From assembly GCA_009731375.1 (NCBI GenBank), contig BJOX01000250.1, positions 201,802-265,801 on the forward strand: DNA of 64,000 nt, in the 5' to 3' direction. Source of the stretch: Paulinella micropora. Taxonomy: Eukaryota > Cercozoa > Imbricatea > Euglyphida. Numbering within the stretch: the first letter of the stretch is position 1; each line of letters begins with the position of its first letter. Under the pieces are notes generated by a model. The model had not been told where the DNA came from and ran no database searches. It worked only from the letters and a program-made list of their open reading frames with translations. Below are positions 52,116 to 61,955 of this stretch, piece by piece. Made by a program: the position numbers and the translations under genes.

Positions 52116-53576
52116 TTACAAAAAGGTGTCAAAGCCATACCCATTCTGTGCTTTTAATTTTTCTGCTTCGTCTTCTTTTAAATCTGTATAACCGCTGGCA
52201 AATTTAAATTTAATACCTTTCGCTCGCTCTATTAAAAACCTCATAGCAAACCATCCACACTTGTCCGAAGTATCACTCTGCTCTTTTACTTGATTAACCT
52301 TCATTAATAAATAACTATCGGGGTGGCTTTGGTCAATTAGTCTTTTCATTTGTTGTTGAAAGTCTTCCGTCGGCTCGTAAAGTGCTAAAGGGTCATACAC
52401 TTCAACACTTCTGTCTTTATCCAGACTTACCCATATAGCAATCCAATGAGACCCCGCTTGTTTGTGATTGTCCAAATTCATAATAACTCCGTATCGCTTT
52501 CTTTTTTCTGGATTTAGTTTGTAGATTTCATCACTTGCTATCGCTCCGAGATACCATCCATATTTTTTCATTATGTTGTCTATTTCATTAGTCATTAGTC
52601 CCCGCCCCTCACCCTCTTGCTGTGGTTGCTCTTGCTGTTGCTCGTCTGTCTGTGGTTGCTCTGGTGTCTCCGCGACACTCGGTGGTATGGTTGTCTCCTC
52701 TGGTGGTGTTTGGTCTGGCGGTGTAGTCGTATCTGTTGCCGGCTCTGGTGGCGGGGGTAGCGGTTGGGGCATTCCCTCGTCAATATTCAAATCATTTGAA
52801 ACTTGTTTATCAACATTTGGGTATATCGTCATTTTGCTAGTTAGAGTTTTTACAAAGTCCTTTTTATTCATTGTGTGTTTCCAATCTTTGCGGGCTAAGT
52901 ATTTTTTTATTTTCGCTATTGAAAATACTTTATCAATTAATTCTTCTAATGTCTTCGCTCCACTACCTTTTTGCTCATTAATACCCATATACTCTTCATA
53001 TCTAGCATAATCCGCTACTTTTCTTTTTACGTTTTCCTTTTCATTTCCAACATCAATATTAAACCTTTTAATCATGTCAATAATCCACTTTGAAGTGTCT
53101 TTGTAATTTAATTTTTTATGTCCATCACTATCTAGTCTCTTTTTTAAAGCCTGTGCTAACTCTTTTATAGTAATGTTTGGGTGATAAGTTTTTGAAAATG
53201 CTGATATTAAAAATTGATTAATTTGTAAATGTTCAAAATGCTTACCCTTTTCTTTTGCTTTCTTTTCTTCCTTTTCAAGTTTTTCTTTATATTCTTCTGC
53301 TAACTTTTTCTGTTCCTCTAAAGATGTCGCTGTGGCTATAGCCATCTGAATATCTTGACTGGCTTTTTGTAAGTCTTTACGACTCATCTTTTTTATGAAC
53401 TTATCTGTATATCCTGCTAATTTCAGTGTTTCAATATCTTTCTGCTTTTGCTTTTTTTCTTCCTCATATTGCTCTTTCGTTTTCAATGGTGCTTCATCTC
53501 CTAAATCAGGTAAGGGCGGTGCTTGTGGTGGTGCTCCTAATGGCGGTGCTTGTGGTTGCCCCTGCTGTGGTGGCAT
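52116..53576 (-). CDS. PRO: Adenain/Ulp1-like cysteine protease with proline-rich N-terminus
   Basis: 486 residues from the ATG at 53576. Residues about 1-25 and 275-320 are rich in P and Q. The C-terminal 165 residues form the protease: GSHWIAIWV (catalytic His), VEVYDPL (Asp) and DKCGWFAMRF (Cys). It matures virion proteins in Polintons, virophages and adenoviruses. The middle is lysine-rich and helical, with MSRKDLQKA and ARYEEY segments. The frame is open for 16 further codons upstream, ending at the TAA of the coiled-coil gene, so the two were perhaps once one protein. Confidence 0.88.
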   Translation of the reverse strand: MPPQQGQPQAPPLGAPPQAPPLPDLGDEAPLKTKEQYEEEKKQKQKDIETLKLAGYTDKFIKKMSRKDLQKASQDIQMAIATATSLEEQKKLAEEYKEKLEKEEKKAKEKGKHFEHLQINQFLISAFSKTYHPNITIKELAQALKKRLDSDGHKKLNYKDTSKWIIDMIKRFNIDVGNEKENVKRKVADYARYEEYMGINEQKGSGAKTLEELIDKVFSIAKIKKYLARKDWKHTMNKKDFVKTLTSKMTIYPNVDKQVSNDLNIDEGMPQPLPPPPEPATDTTTPPDQTPPEETTIPPSVAETPEQPQTDEQQQEQPQQEGEGRGLMTNEIDNIMKKYGWYLGAIASDEIYKLNPEKRKRYGVIMNLDNHKQAGSHWIAIWVSLDKDRSVEVYDPLALYEPTEDFQQQMKRLIDQSHPDSYLLMKVNQVKEQSDTSDKCGWFAMRFLIERAKGIKFKFASGYTDLKEDEAEKLKAQNGYGFDTFL

Positions 53577-53624
53577 AATATATTGATATTGTGGATTATC
53601 TCCAACTGGTTGGAGATAGGGTGG

Positions 53625-54185
53625 TTATGCTTGTATTCTATTCTTTCTGTCTTCTTCATATTTTACATCTTCTATGAGTTTTTGCTCTCTTCTTAGTTCT
53701 CTGGCTTTTTGTTCTTGTCGTTCCTTGATATCTGATAGTTCATTGCGGTGTATCCTTGCTAACTCATCCTGCCTTTCCTTAGCATCTGCTATGTCTTTTC
53801 TTTCTTGCCTCTTCTTTTCTTCTTCAGCATCAACTCGTGCTTTTTTCTCTTTTTGGTCAATCTCATCAATCTTTTCGTATTTCTCCTTTCTGAGTTTGTC
53901 TAAGTGGTCATTAATGGCGGTTCTCGTATTCTGCTCAATCTCTGACAGGCTCTGGACTTTTCTTAATTCTTCCTTCTTTGCTTTTCTCTTTGCTTTTGGT
54001 CTGCTTAAGTATTTCATAAAAAGTTTAACGATTTGAAGTGTGCTCATATCATTTGTCTTTTTACCGAAATTAAGATAATATTTTTTACCCTTCTGGATAA
54101 TATACGGCTTCCCGCTTTTATTTCTATAAACCCGCGGTGGACGGACTTTCGCCCTTTTAACATTTTTAGTCTTAGCGATCCCCAT
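53625..54185 (-). CDS. Basic coiled-coil protein, unknown
   Basis: 186 residues from the ATG at 54185 (an in-frame ATG at 54212 is less likely). The N-terminal 50 residues are basic (AKTKNVKRAKVRPPRVYR) and contain GKPYIIQKGKKYYLNFGK. Residues 65-180 are an almost continuous charged helix of K, E, R and D, predicted coiled coil. Its TAA stop is in the same frame as the downstream protease gene, 48 bases before the protease ATG. Likely a virion or assembly protein from position. Confidence 0.6.
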   Translation of the reverse strand: MGIAKTKNVKRAKVRPPRVYRNKSGKPYIIQKGKKYYLNFGKKTNDMSTLQIVKLFMKYLSRPKAKRKAKKEELRKVQSLSEIEQNTRTAINDHLDKLRKEKYEKIDEIDQKEKKARVDAEEEKKRQERKDIADAKERQDELARIHRNELSDIKERQEQKARELRREQKLIEDVKYEEDRKNRIQA

Positions 54186-54232
54186 TATATAAACAAAAAA
54201 ATATTTCCGCATAATTTCAGAACAAAATATCT

Positions 54233-54545
54233 TTAGAATTTAAGGGCACCTCGTCCTCTCTGCTTACCATACCCCAGTCTTGATGCTACAGCACCAACAC
54301 TACCAGCGTAAGGTACCCCGACTTAATGCTCCCGCAGTCCTAGAGATTAACTTATTATTGCGAAGAAATTTATCAACGGCCATTGCGGTTTTGCCCACTT
54401 TTTGCCAATTAATTTTACCACCAGCCTGCCCCTTGCCCTTCTTCCGTCCAGTTTTCTTTTTACCTCCAGCCATGTTGGTGCTTGAGTTAATAGTTCGTTT
54501 GCCGATTGTTGGAATGACTTCAACACGAGATGTCTTCACTACCAT
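54233..54545 (-). CDS. Small basic virion-type protein, frameshifted
   Basis: The N-terminal 40 residues include GGKKKTGRKKGKGQAGGK. A helical part and a glycine-rich end follow (AGSVGAVASRLGYGKQRGRG). The frame is broken near a CCCC run (54316-54319): one frame stops at 54300, the other gives the GYG end and stops at 54233. Short basic proteins with GYG-rich hydrophobic tails occur in the capsid gene blocks of Polinton-like viruses, similar in character to adenovirus core proteins. Function inferred only from this. Confidence 0.5.
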
Positions 54546-54583
54546 TATACTATGAAAAAAAATATTTATTAATTCTAAAAATA

Positions 54584-55430
54584 TTATTTAAATCTTTGTG
54601 AGAAATTTTTTCTTAACTCATCATCAACACTTGAGACATAAAGAAAATTAAATCTCTCCTTTGTTGCTTCGTGATACTTTTGAAGAAAGTAATCAAAGTC
54701 AAAAGATAAGTCTAAGTGTTTTATACACGAGTTCCATTTTGTCCTGAGACTGGCCCGGAAAGATTAATAAATAGTCTAATTGCTTAATGGCTTCTGGCCG
54801 TAGGTCGTTCAAATACTGACTAGACATAATAACCTTACTTTTATAGTGTCTGTTCTTTTTTAACAAATCACTTACGGACTTGTCTCTTAATCCACTCCCT
54901 AAATCATCCAAAACAAAAACTACCTCTGGCGAAATATACTTGCTTGGCCTTTCTTTCTTCTCACCTCCTTCTTCTTTTTTCTTTTCTTTTCCAAAGTAAA
55001 GAAATTGTGGTTTCTCTATTTCCTCTTTGTCCTGTTTTACTTCTCCGTGTTGCTCGTCATGTCTATTCAGTTTGTCTAACTCATAATCAATAACATTTAC
55101 ACCATCTGATTTAAGAAAGGTATATATTGCCATCGGGTTGCCTCTGTTCTTAAAGTGCTTTACCATTGCTTTATAAATGTAGTCCTTGTGTATCGTTGAA
55201 GCAATAATGACAATGCGGGTTTTTCTGTCTGTAGTCCGTTTCAGTATTTCAAAGAGTGCTGTTGTTTTCCCGCTCTTCTTACGGGCAAGTAGAAATATGT
55301 TGGCATACGGCTCATTAAATAATTTATAACCTTTTGCTTTTTTATTTCCATCACCCTCTTGTTTTACTGGCTTCACCTTAATGCTATTAATCTTTTCCAT
55401 GCTATATTCTAAGCCAAAAATTCTAGGCAC
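54584..55430 (-). CDS. ATPase: FtsK/HerA-type (A32-like) genome-packaging ATPase, frameshifted near end
   Basis: Walker A is ARKKSGKTT (residues about 48-57), Walker B VVFVLDDLGSG (about 168-178), followed by SSQYLND. The likely start is the ATG at 55400; an upstream GTG (55430) overlaps the previous gene. The frame breaks at a T4 run (54719-54722), and an alternative frame adds about 45 residues ending at 54584. Pumps the element genome into preformed capsids. Confidence 0.85.
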
Positions 55431-55687
55431 ACTACAATTCGGCCCGCTAAATTTCCTGTATCAATATTTCCGCTGTCAGTTTCAAGGACTTTAAATGTAT
55501 ATTGTCCGTCAGTCCATCCTACAACACCCAAATTATAACCGAGATTTGAAATGTTTGCTATATTACTATCAGCGAATGTGCAGATAATTCCAATTCTGTC
55601 CATATAAAGAATTCTGGTTTTAGTTTCCGTCTGGTCGTTCGTATAATGAATAAACTTAACATTCATTTTGGTTGGTGTGAATGACAT
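55409..55687 (-). CDS. Small protein of unknown function
   Basis: 92 residues, beta-rich in character (KMNVKFIHYTN, GQYTFKVLE), no signal or membrane segment. It lies immediately upstream of the packaging ATPase, which begins nine bases after its stop if the 55400 ATG is used. Not recognised. Confidence 0.5.
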   Translation of the reverse strand: MSFTPTKMNVKFIHYTNDQTETKTRILYMDRIGIICTFADSNIANISNLGYNLGVVGWTDGQYTFKVLETDSGNIDTGNLAGRIVVCLEFLA

Positions 55688-55769
55688 TTGGATATTTTTA
55701 TTAAATGTTTTGCTTCCTCCAGCAAAATCATTGCTCAGAAAAATAATCTTTTGGTATTTCTAGTCAGCC
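55688..55769. promoter_or_regulatory. Divergent intergenic region
   Basis: 82 AT-rich bases between a minus-strand operon-like block and the plus-strand secreted protein. It must hold both promoters. No repeated motif identified. Confidence 0.4.
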
Positions 55770-56033
55770 ATGATGTACTCTATATTAGTGCTAATAAACT
55801 TTTTATTAATTAATATTTATGCTCGGACTGCCTGCGATTTCTATTCACGTGTCAGTGATAAAAAAAATGAAAGTTGTGTGTGGTGTATTCAAAAAGGAAT
55901 AGAAACCAAATTTAAATGTGTGTATAAACCTTTTAGTGATTGGTGTGTTAGTTTTGATGAAGCCATTCCTTTAATTTGCTCAAATGATGCTATGTGGTAT
56001 AAAACTCAAGTATATGAATGTTCATTTCTTTGA
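55770..56033 (+). CDS. Small secreted cysteine-rich protein
   Basis: 87 residues. Residues 1-18 form a hydrophobic signal peptide (ILVLINFLLINIYA). Seven cysteines follow (about 22, 36, 39, 50, 59, 70, 84), with SCVWC and DWC segments faintly like PSI modules. It is the only plus-strand gene inside the virion block and converges with the membrane protein gene. Function unknown; export or a virion-membrane role is possible. Confidence 0.55.
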   Translation: MMYSILVLINFLLINIYARTACDFYSRVSDKKNESCVWCIQKGIETKFKCVYKPFSDWCVSFDEAIPLICSNDAMWYKTQVYECSFL

Positions 56034-56167
56034 TATTTGAGAATTGCGCTTCGTGCTACGCACTCTCGCTATGGATTCAACTTGTTGAATCTATATTCTC
56101 AAACATCGTTTTTATACTTTAATGGTGGACGATGTTTTACGAAGGCACGAAGTGCATGAGTAAAATA
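56034..56167. promoter_or_regulatory. Two hairpins between convergent genes
   Basis: Hairpin 1 (56036-56104): TTTGAGAAT...ATTCTCAAA around GCTACGCACTCTCGC and the palindrome GATTCAACTTGTTGAATC. Hairpin 2 (56130-56168): GATGTTTTAC...GTAAAATATC. One lies after each convergent stop codon, as expected for transcript-end signals. Confidence 0.6.
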
Positions 56168-56521
56168 TCATTTCTTTGAGCTAGAAGGTGATGGAAGGCA
56201 AATGCCGATAAGCAATGTTAAAATTCCGACATAAGTATTAGCAACCTCGCACGGCAAGTTCTTTTCAGATAGCCTCACGATACAAAGGGTTATAATGGCA
56301 ATAATGATACCCATTTGAAATAAGTATTTAATAAGTCGGCTGTCTGTCGGTCTGTTTTTTATACAACAACAATTCCAGTTATCTTCCAATTCGTGCTCTA
56401 CTTTTTTTTCCTCAGTCTTTAGTTCTACTTCAAGAACACGAGACTTTAATTCGGGAGTTAGTTCGCCATCCATATCCATAATAGGTGGTGGTCTGTGAAG
56501 TCTAGTCGTATTATTTGACAT
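56168..56521 (-). CDS. Two-pass membrane protein
   Basis: 117 residues. Residues about 1-60 are hydrophilic with a CCC cluster near 52. Two hydrophobic segments follow (about 66-85, LFQMGIIIAIITLCIVRL; about 94-111, YVGILTLLIGICLPSP). Its ATG overlaps the corrected fibre stop by 11 bases, so it is co-transcribed with the fibre. Proteins of this build with a PSP ending are common in large DNA viruses and Polinton-like viruses; role unknown. Confidence 0.55.
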   Translation of the reverse strand: MSNNTTRLHRPPPIMDMDGELTPELKSRVLEVELKTEEKKVEHELEDNWNCCCIKNRPTDSRLIKYLFQMGIIIAIITLCIVRLSEKNLPCEVANTYVGILTLLIGICLPSPSSSKK

Positions 56522-59500
56522 TTCCTCTAATTTCTTGTAGTATATTCATAAGATTTTTATTTTCTTTTTCTAAATTAACTACCTTTTCCGCCATGTGTTG
56601 AAAAGCACTGACTAATATTGGTATAAAACTTGTATATGTTATGCCTTCAAGATTTCCATTTCCATCATCTGCTTTCATTCCATTTTCAGATACAAATTCA
56701 GGAAATATTTTTTAACTTCATCAGCAATAAATCCGTGGTTCTTTTGTTCTTTCTTTTCGTCTGCTTTCAAATAATATGAACAGCAATTTATTTTCATTAG
56801 TTTCTCACAACAATCCCCGCAGTCTAATGTTTTAATATCTGATTTTAGTCTCCTGTCCGATGAGTTTGTCCAAGCACCATTAAGTGGAACATAATTATAA
56901 CTGCCAGACGGCTCACCTGAAGAGTTTGAAGTAGTCCAAGCATGAAGTATGCCAGTTGAAGCACAAACCACTCCATAATTTGAATAACCTCCTGATTTCA
57001 TAAATATTTGTGGGTCGTAGGTAGAACTTGGTCTTTTTCTTAATGTTAAAAATCCGCTGGATGCTGTTGTGATGCTTAAATCTCCCGACGTATTAATGTT
57101 CATCGCCTCAGTGTAAGATATATTGTTTCCCACCGTTGTTCCTGAATTATAATAAAAAGCGAGTTTTCCACCTTTTTGAATTAGAAAGTTTGAACCGCTG
57201 TGGCTTGATTTCCAGTTCGTGCCGTCAAAATAAGCATCAAAACTTAAATTGACATTGTCGTGCGCCCAGTTCAATAATTGAAATGTTGGATAAACATCCG
57301 CCGTTGTTATTGCTTGTAAGTGTGCTCCTGCGACATTACTCGCCGTTCCGTATAATTCCAATCCTCCAGTTGCTCCAACTCCTTTCGATGAGTTGCCTAT
57401 GATTATCGGTTTGCCTGATGCTGTTGTTATTTTGTCGCTCGTTGTCAATGTTGTTGTTGATATACCCGCACTAGCCGTTATTAATCCTTTCGTCCATAAA
57501 GTCCCGTTTGCCCCGTTCAATGACATTAATAATTGTTCGGACGAGTTCTCCCATATAAATCCGTCGGTTGAAGCATTACTTACCCTAAATCTAACGGCAA
57601 AAGAAGTGAAATCATTGCCTGCAACCGCAGACCCTCCCGCTAGACTTCTGGTATTTGTGGCTCCCCCATTTGAAGCCATATAAATGCCATAACTGGTGTT
57701 GCCAGTGTCCCACAAAAATATTCCTCTTGTATTACCTCCATTAGTATTTCCTTGTATGACTATGCTAGAGCCTCCTGTCGCTGTTAATAATCCGCTTGCG
57801 GTTAGTGTCGTCGTTGATATCCCCGCGGTTGAAGTAATTGTTGTTCCTGTTATTGTTCCGCCATTTGTTATGCTGTTTGAGTTCATATCTAAGGCTCCAT
57901 AAAACCGCATACCGCCAGCATTGTTAAAACGGACAATGTCAGACGAAGCACTTTTATTATCCAAAAGTTTTGAAATATAAAGTCCCGCCCCTTTTACATC
58001 AGATGCTACATTCGTAAATACATAACCTCGTTGGTTCGCGGTTCCACTTGTAGCAGTATTTAGAGTAAATAAGAAATACTGATAATCTCCTGATGTCTGT
58101 GAAAAGAATATATCTCCTCCATTTTGGTTTAATATCCTCGCCCCATTATATGTTATATTTCCACCATTAGTGATAGTTTGATTATTAAAATCGGCATTGT
58201 TCGTTAAAGTTAGATATTTTATCGTAGTGCTCGCCCCATTAAATGTTTTACTTCCTGTTATGGTTTGGTCTGTTGTTAGTTTTACATTTTGCCCGTCCAA
58301 TGTGTCCGCATACCCTTTTGTCGCTCCGTCCGTTGCTAATGTCGGAGTTCCAAGGTTGGCTATTTTGCTACTATTACAATCTAGCCCCGAAGCATTTACC
58401 CAACCGACAATCGTCCCGTCAATAATAAAACTTATTTTTTTCGCAGAAATTTCAAAGTTGTAATATGTTGCAGTTTTCATATCCAAACTAGCAATTGACC
58501 CGATATTACTGGTAGAATTGAAAACGATAAATGTGCCCTTTGTTGTTGAATTGATTGAATTTCCCGTTATTTCAACACCACTGCTATATGTCTTAATTCC
58601 TGCTATGGTTTGGTTTCCTGTTAGTTTCACATTTTGCCCGTCTAATGTATCCACATAACTTTTGTTTGCTCCGTCCGTTGTTGCTGATGGTGTGGCTAAG
58701 TTTGTTATTTTGTTGTTATTCAAAGATAGTGTTGTTCCAGTTGCGGTTATAATTAAAGTATTACCCGAATATAACTCTACATACGAACCAGTTATTTGTA
58801 TCGGATACCAAGTCGCTGTTGCTGTTTTTTGTGCGGCAATCATTCCTATTTTTGTATCAAAGGCTATGCCGATGCCGTCAAAAGTAGAAGGATTGGACGA
58901 ACCACTTACTTCTAAAGTTGATGTAAATTTTTTATTCCCTGCTATGGTTTGGTCTCCTGTTAGTTTAACGACAGAAGTGTCAAGAGTAGAAACATCAACA
59001 CCATCAACAAGATTAACATTTGTTGTGCTTTGGCTTTTCATATCAATACCCGCACTAGCATTTATTATACTGCTAAATGTTTTTATTCCTCCTATGGTTT
59101 GGTCTCCTGTTAGTTTGACCACTAACCATCAACTGCGAGATTAGTGAGATTAATTCCATTATACGTAGAAGCCCCCGAAATAGCATAACCATTCATATTT
59201 AGTGCCCCCGTCATACTGGCTGTGCGGTCTAATCTAAGAAAGGGTGGTGTGGTGTTTCTCCATTGTCCAGTGCTATACATAATCAGTTGGTTATCTGCTG
59301 GAAAGCCTGTTATTGTCACATCGCTATGTGAGTCTATACTTCCAGCTGCTGACACCTTATTATTATTATCATTATGCTCAAATATCCATTCATCAACACC
59401 TTTGTCATTTAGTAAATTAACTCATGGTATATTCTTCCTTCCCATACTAATGTTGCCTGTTTCGTCAACATTTATCGGAAATGTTTTATTTACCCAGTTT

Positions 59501-60129
59501 ATTGAATTATATGTTAGATAACTATTCATCGCCACTGGTGCTGTAATGACTACATCTGAAAGTGTATCAATTGAACCAAGGGCTGTATTCTTCCATTTAC
59601 CTTCTACATCGTTGTAAGTTAAGTATTGTCCGCTTGCTTGTGCAAATATGTTTGTGTCAATCAAATTATATAAACTGGTTTGGTGCGGATTGGAAGTATT
59701 GCTTCTGTGTTGAGTTGAGGCTTTGACTTCGTCATTATCCCTTACTCGTTGCTCTGTGTAGTATAAACGGCTTCCTTCTTTGATATCCGTAGTTGATTTT
59801 AAAGCGAGCCGTGTGTCAAAGCGGTTATCAGTCCAATAATAATTAAGTCCTTCTTTAAGGTCAGTTGTTGATTTTAAAGCGAGCCGTGTGTCAAAGCGGT
59901 TATCAGTCCAATAATAATTAAGTCCTTCTTTAATGTCCGCGGTGCTTTTGGTAGCCAGTCGTGTATCAAATCGGTCGTCAGTGTAATAAAGATTTATGGG
60001 GTCAGCATCTTCTGGCACTCTGTCTGTATTCAGACCGACTATGTTTGTGTTGGTAAGGTCTAAGTTAAGTATGTTTAGACTATCAACAGCCAACTCATTA
60101 AGGCCAAGTAATGATTTATATTGGGACAT
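56511..60129 (-). CDS. Phage-like fibre protein with C-terminal intramolecular chaperone (peptidase S74), broken
   Basis: About 1200 residues if joined. The N-terminal 235 residues hold repeats of the YYTD-RFDTRL-KST-DIKEG type. Then come many copies of KLTGDQTIAG-K-F repeats, and ATDGATKGYADTLDGQNV spacers typical of trimeric phage tail fibres. The end has SDRRLKSDIK (Ser/Lys of the self-cleaving S74 chaperone) and GFIADEV, followed by a short coiled coil. Breaks: in-frame TGA at 59422-59424, frameshift at about 59124, frameshift at a T6 run (56708-56713). After the last shift the frame continues to a TAA at 56511-56513. Likely the host-attachment spike of the virion. Confidence 0.78.
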
Positions 60130-60184
60130 TATATAATTAAATATTTAATTTTAAAAATACTAAAATATATTAATCTTAGTATAA
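60130..60184. promoter_or_regulatory. AT-rich divergent promoter region
   Basis: 55 bases, almost all A/T, between the divergent starts of the fibre (minus) and the charged protein (plus). Confidence 0.45.
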
Positions 60185-60712
60185 ATGCCGTCTCCCGAAG
60201 CAAGTCGTAAGAACTGGGGTAAGGCTGTGGAAAGTATTAAGAGTAAGAAACAGCAAAAGGTAGAAATAGCAAAAGAGAAATTAGCAAAGTGTAGAAAGGC
60301 TTATGTAGGCGATGATGAAGAGATGGAGGAAAAGATAAACCGCATGGCGGAAATGGGTGTTGCAAATGATATCATTAATGGAAAAGACCAAGATGATACG
60401 CCAGAAGAAAGCAGTGAGAGCGATGAAGAATGTGATTTCACAGATATCATTGCAGAAAAAATGGCTAAGATGAAAATAAGAAGAAAGAAAGCGGAAGCAA
60501 AAAAGAAAGTAAGTAAAAAGTCTGTGCCTGAGCCTGAGCCCGATGAGAGCGAAAGCGAAAGTGAAGAAAGTGAAGAGGAAGAGCCGAAGCCTAAATCTAA
60601 AAAAGGAAACGGAAAGAAGTCAAACATATCTGTTAATGTTTATAATCAAGCAGAGAAACCAAGCAAGAAGGAAAAAAATAATGATATTGAAAAATGTTTC
60701 TTAAAATTCTAA
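60185..60712 (+). CDS. Highly charged, probably disordered protein
   Basis: 175 residues. A lysine-rich first part (ESIKSKKQQKVEIAKEKL) is followed by acidic serine tracts (PEESSESDEECD; SESESEESEEEE) alternating with KK clusters. No fold is predicted by eye. It lies immediately upstream of the integrase on the same strand; it could serve as an accessory or terminal-protein-like factor, but nothing proves that. Confidence 0.5.
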   Translation: MPSPEASRKNWGKAVESIKSKKQQKVEIAKEKLAKCRKAYVGDDEEMEEKINRMAEMGVANDIINGKDQDDTPEESSESDEECDFTDIIAEKMAKMKIRRKKAEAKKKVSKKSVPEPEPDESESESEESEEEEPKPKSKKGNGKKSNISVNVYNQAEKPSKKEKNNDIEKCFLKF

Positions 60713-60732
60713 TAATATATCGTGGATAATAA

Positions 60733-61716
60733 GCACACAATCAGCAACAACAACAAGAAACTCCTGAGCAGACAGAGCGAAAAGAAAAACTTGAAGAAGT
60801 GGCAGAGATACATTTTCAATCAAAGCCATCTAAGATATGGAACACAATAACATCACCAGAAGCAAAACCACTAAGTCAAGTATTTATTGATTTAATGGAT
60901 ATGTCAAAGGTTGCGACAAAGAAAGGTAATGCTAACTATAATTTTGGATTAGTTGCTATAGATGTATATAGCCGTCGTGGGTGGATTGAGCCAGTAAAAA
61001 AAAAACAACTGGTTATGTCTTAGAAGGGTTAAAAAAAATTTTACAAAAAAGTTCCTGAAAGAATTACTTCAGATAATGGTGGTGAGTTTAAGGGTCAAGT
61101 GGCTGAATATTTCAGACAAAATAATATTGAACATAGGACTGTTCAAGTAGGTGATCATAGAACAATGTGTATAATTGATAGGTTTATTAGAACAATACGA
61201 AATGAATTAAACTTAATATGGGAATTTAATGAAAATTTTCAATGGGTTCCTATTATTCATGATGTTGTTGATGCTTATAATAAAACATATCATACAACAA
61301 TTAAAGCAGTGCCGATTAATGTTTATGAAGGAACCGAAAAGAACACTCAGGAAATCTACAGAAATCCTTTAATTAATGAATTCCCTAAAGGGACAAGAGT
61401 AAGAAAGGAATTAGAAAGAGCTATTTTTTCTAAAGGCGACAAGCAATTTAGTAAAACTATATTCAAGGTTAAGGGCCGTAAAGGATTTAAAGTTATCCTA
61501 TCAGAAGAGGACTTAGTCCGCCCGTCAGAATTATTAAAGACTAATGTTGAAGAGCACCATGAAGAAGAAGAACTGAAAGAGCAGTTATCGGACAAAGTGA
61601 AACAAATTACAAAAGAGAAAAAAAATATTAATTTATTAAAATCATTGGATGTAAAACCGGAAAATATACGGAACAGTGCTAGAATCAAAAAGAAAAAAGA
61701 TATTATGGATTTATAA
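60733..61716 (+). CDS. INT: Retroviral-type (rve) integrase of the Polinton, frameshifted
   Basis: Core motifs: QVFIDLMDM (first Asp), ITSDNGGEF (second Asp), then MCIIDRFIRTIRNEL where the usual Glu is Asp. After the core, FPKGTRVRKELER...GFKVILSEEDLVRPSELL is the SH3/chromo-like C-terminal domain. Two frameshifts at A-runs (about 61000 and 61045) split the core. No in-frame ATG is present upstream; GTG at 60799 or a shifted start is possible. It inserts the element with 6-bp duplications, as seen here at both ends. It ends five bases from the convergent zinc-finger gene. Confidence 0.85.
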
Positions 61717-61721
61717 TATTT

Positions 61722-61955
61722 TTAATTATTTTTGGCTTGAATGTATTTCTTATGTTTTGTGGTTGTCTCATGAATTTCCTTCCCATTTATCCTTATAGTC
61801 GAACCACATTCACATTTTATTTTTTCTATACTTAAATCATCATTTGAAAGATTAATTCCTTTCATTCTTAATTTGTGATTGCTTGATAAAAGATGTCGTG
61901 CTTTGTAAGCATTTGTTGTCTCTTCACCACATTCACATATAAATTTTTTCTTCAT
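61722..61955 (-). CDS. Small two-zinc-finger protein
   Basis: 77 residues with two CECG...H-x4-5-H motifs (FICECGEETT...HLLSSNH and IKCECGSTI...HETTTKH). Its ATG directly follows the TAG of the upstream AP2-like frame (TAGATG). Sequence and order match the second half of the gene at 40987-41491, so this is the inverted paralogue of that gene, split by a stop. Confidence 0.6.
   Translation of the reverse strand: MKKKFICECGEETTNAYKARHLLSSNHKLRMKGINLSNDDLSIEKIKCECGSTIRINGKEIHETTTKHKKYIQAKNN

Noticed and set aside
52573-53010. 145-codon plus-strand frame with Cys/Ser/Val-rich sequence
   Set aside because: It lies antisense to the proline/glutamine-rich part of the protease gene and reflects its composition.
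57393-59144. Plus-strand frames of 60-160 codons
   Set aside because: Shadows of the repetitive fibre gene on the other strand.
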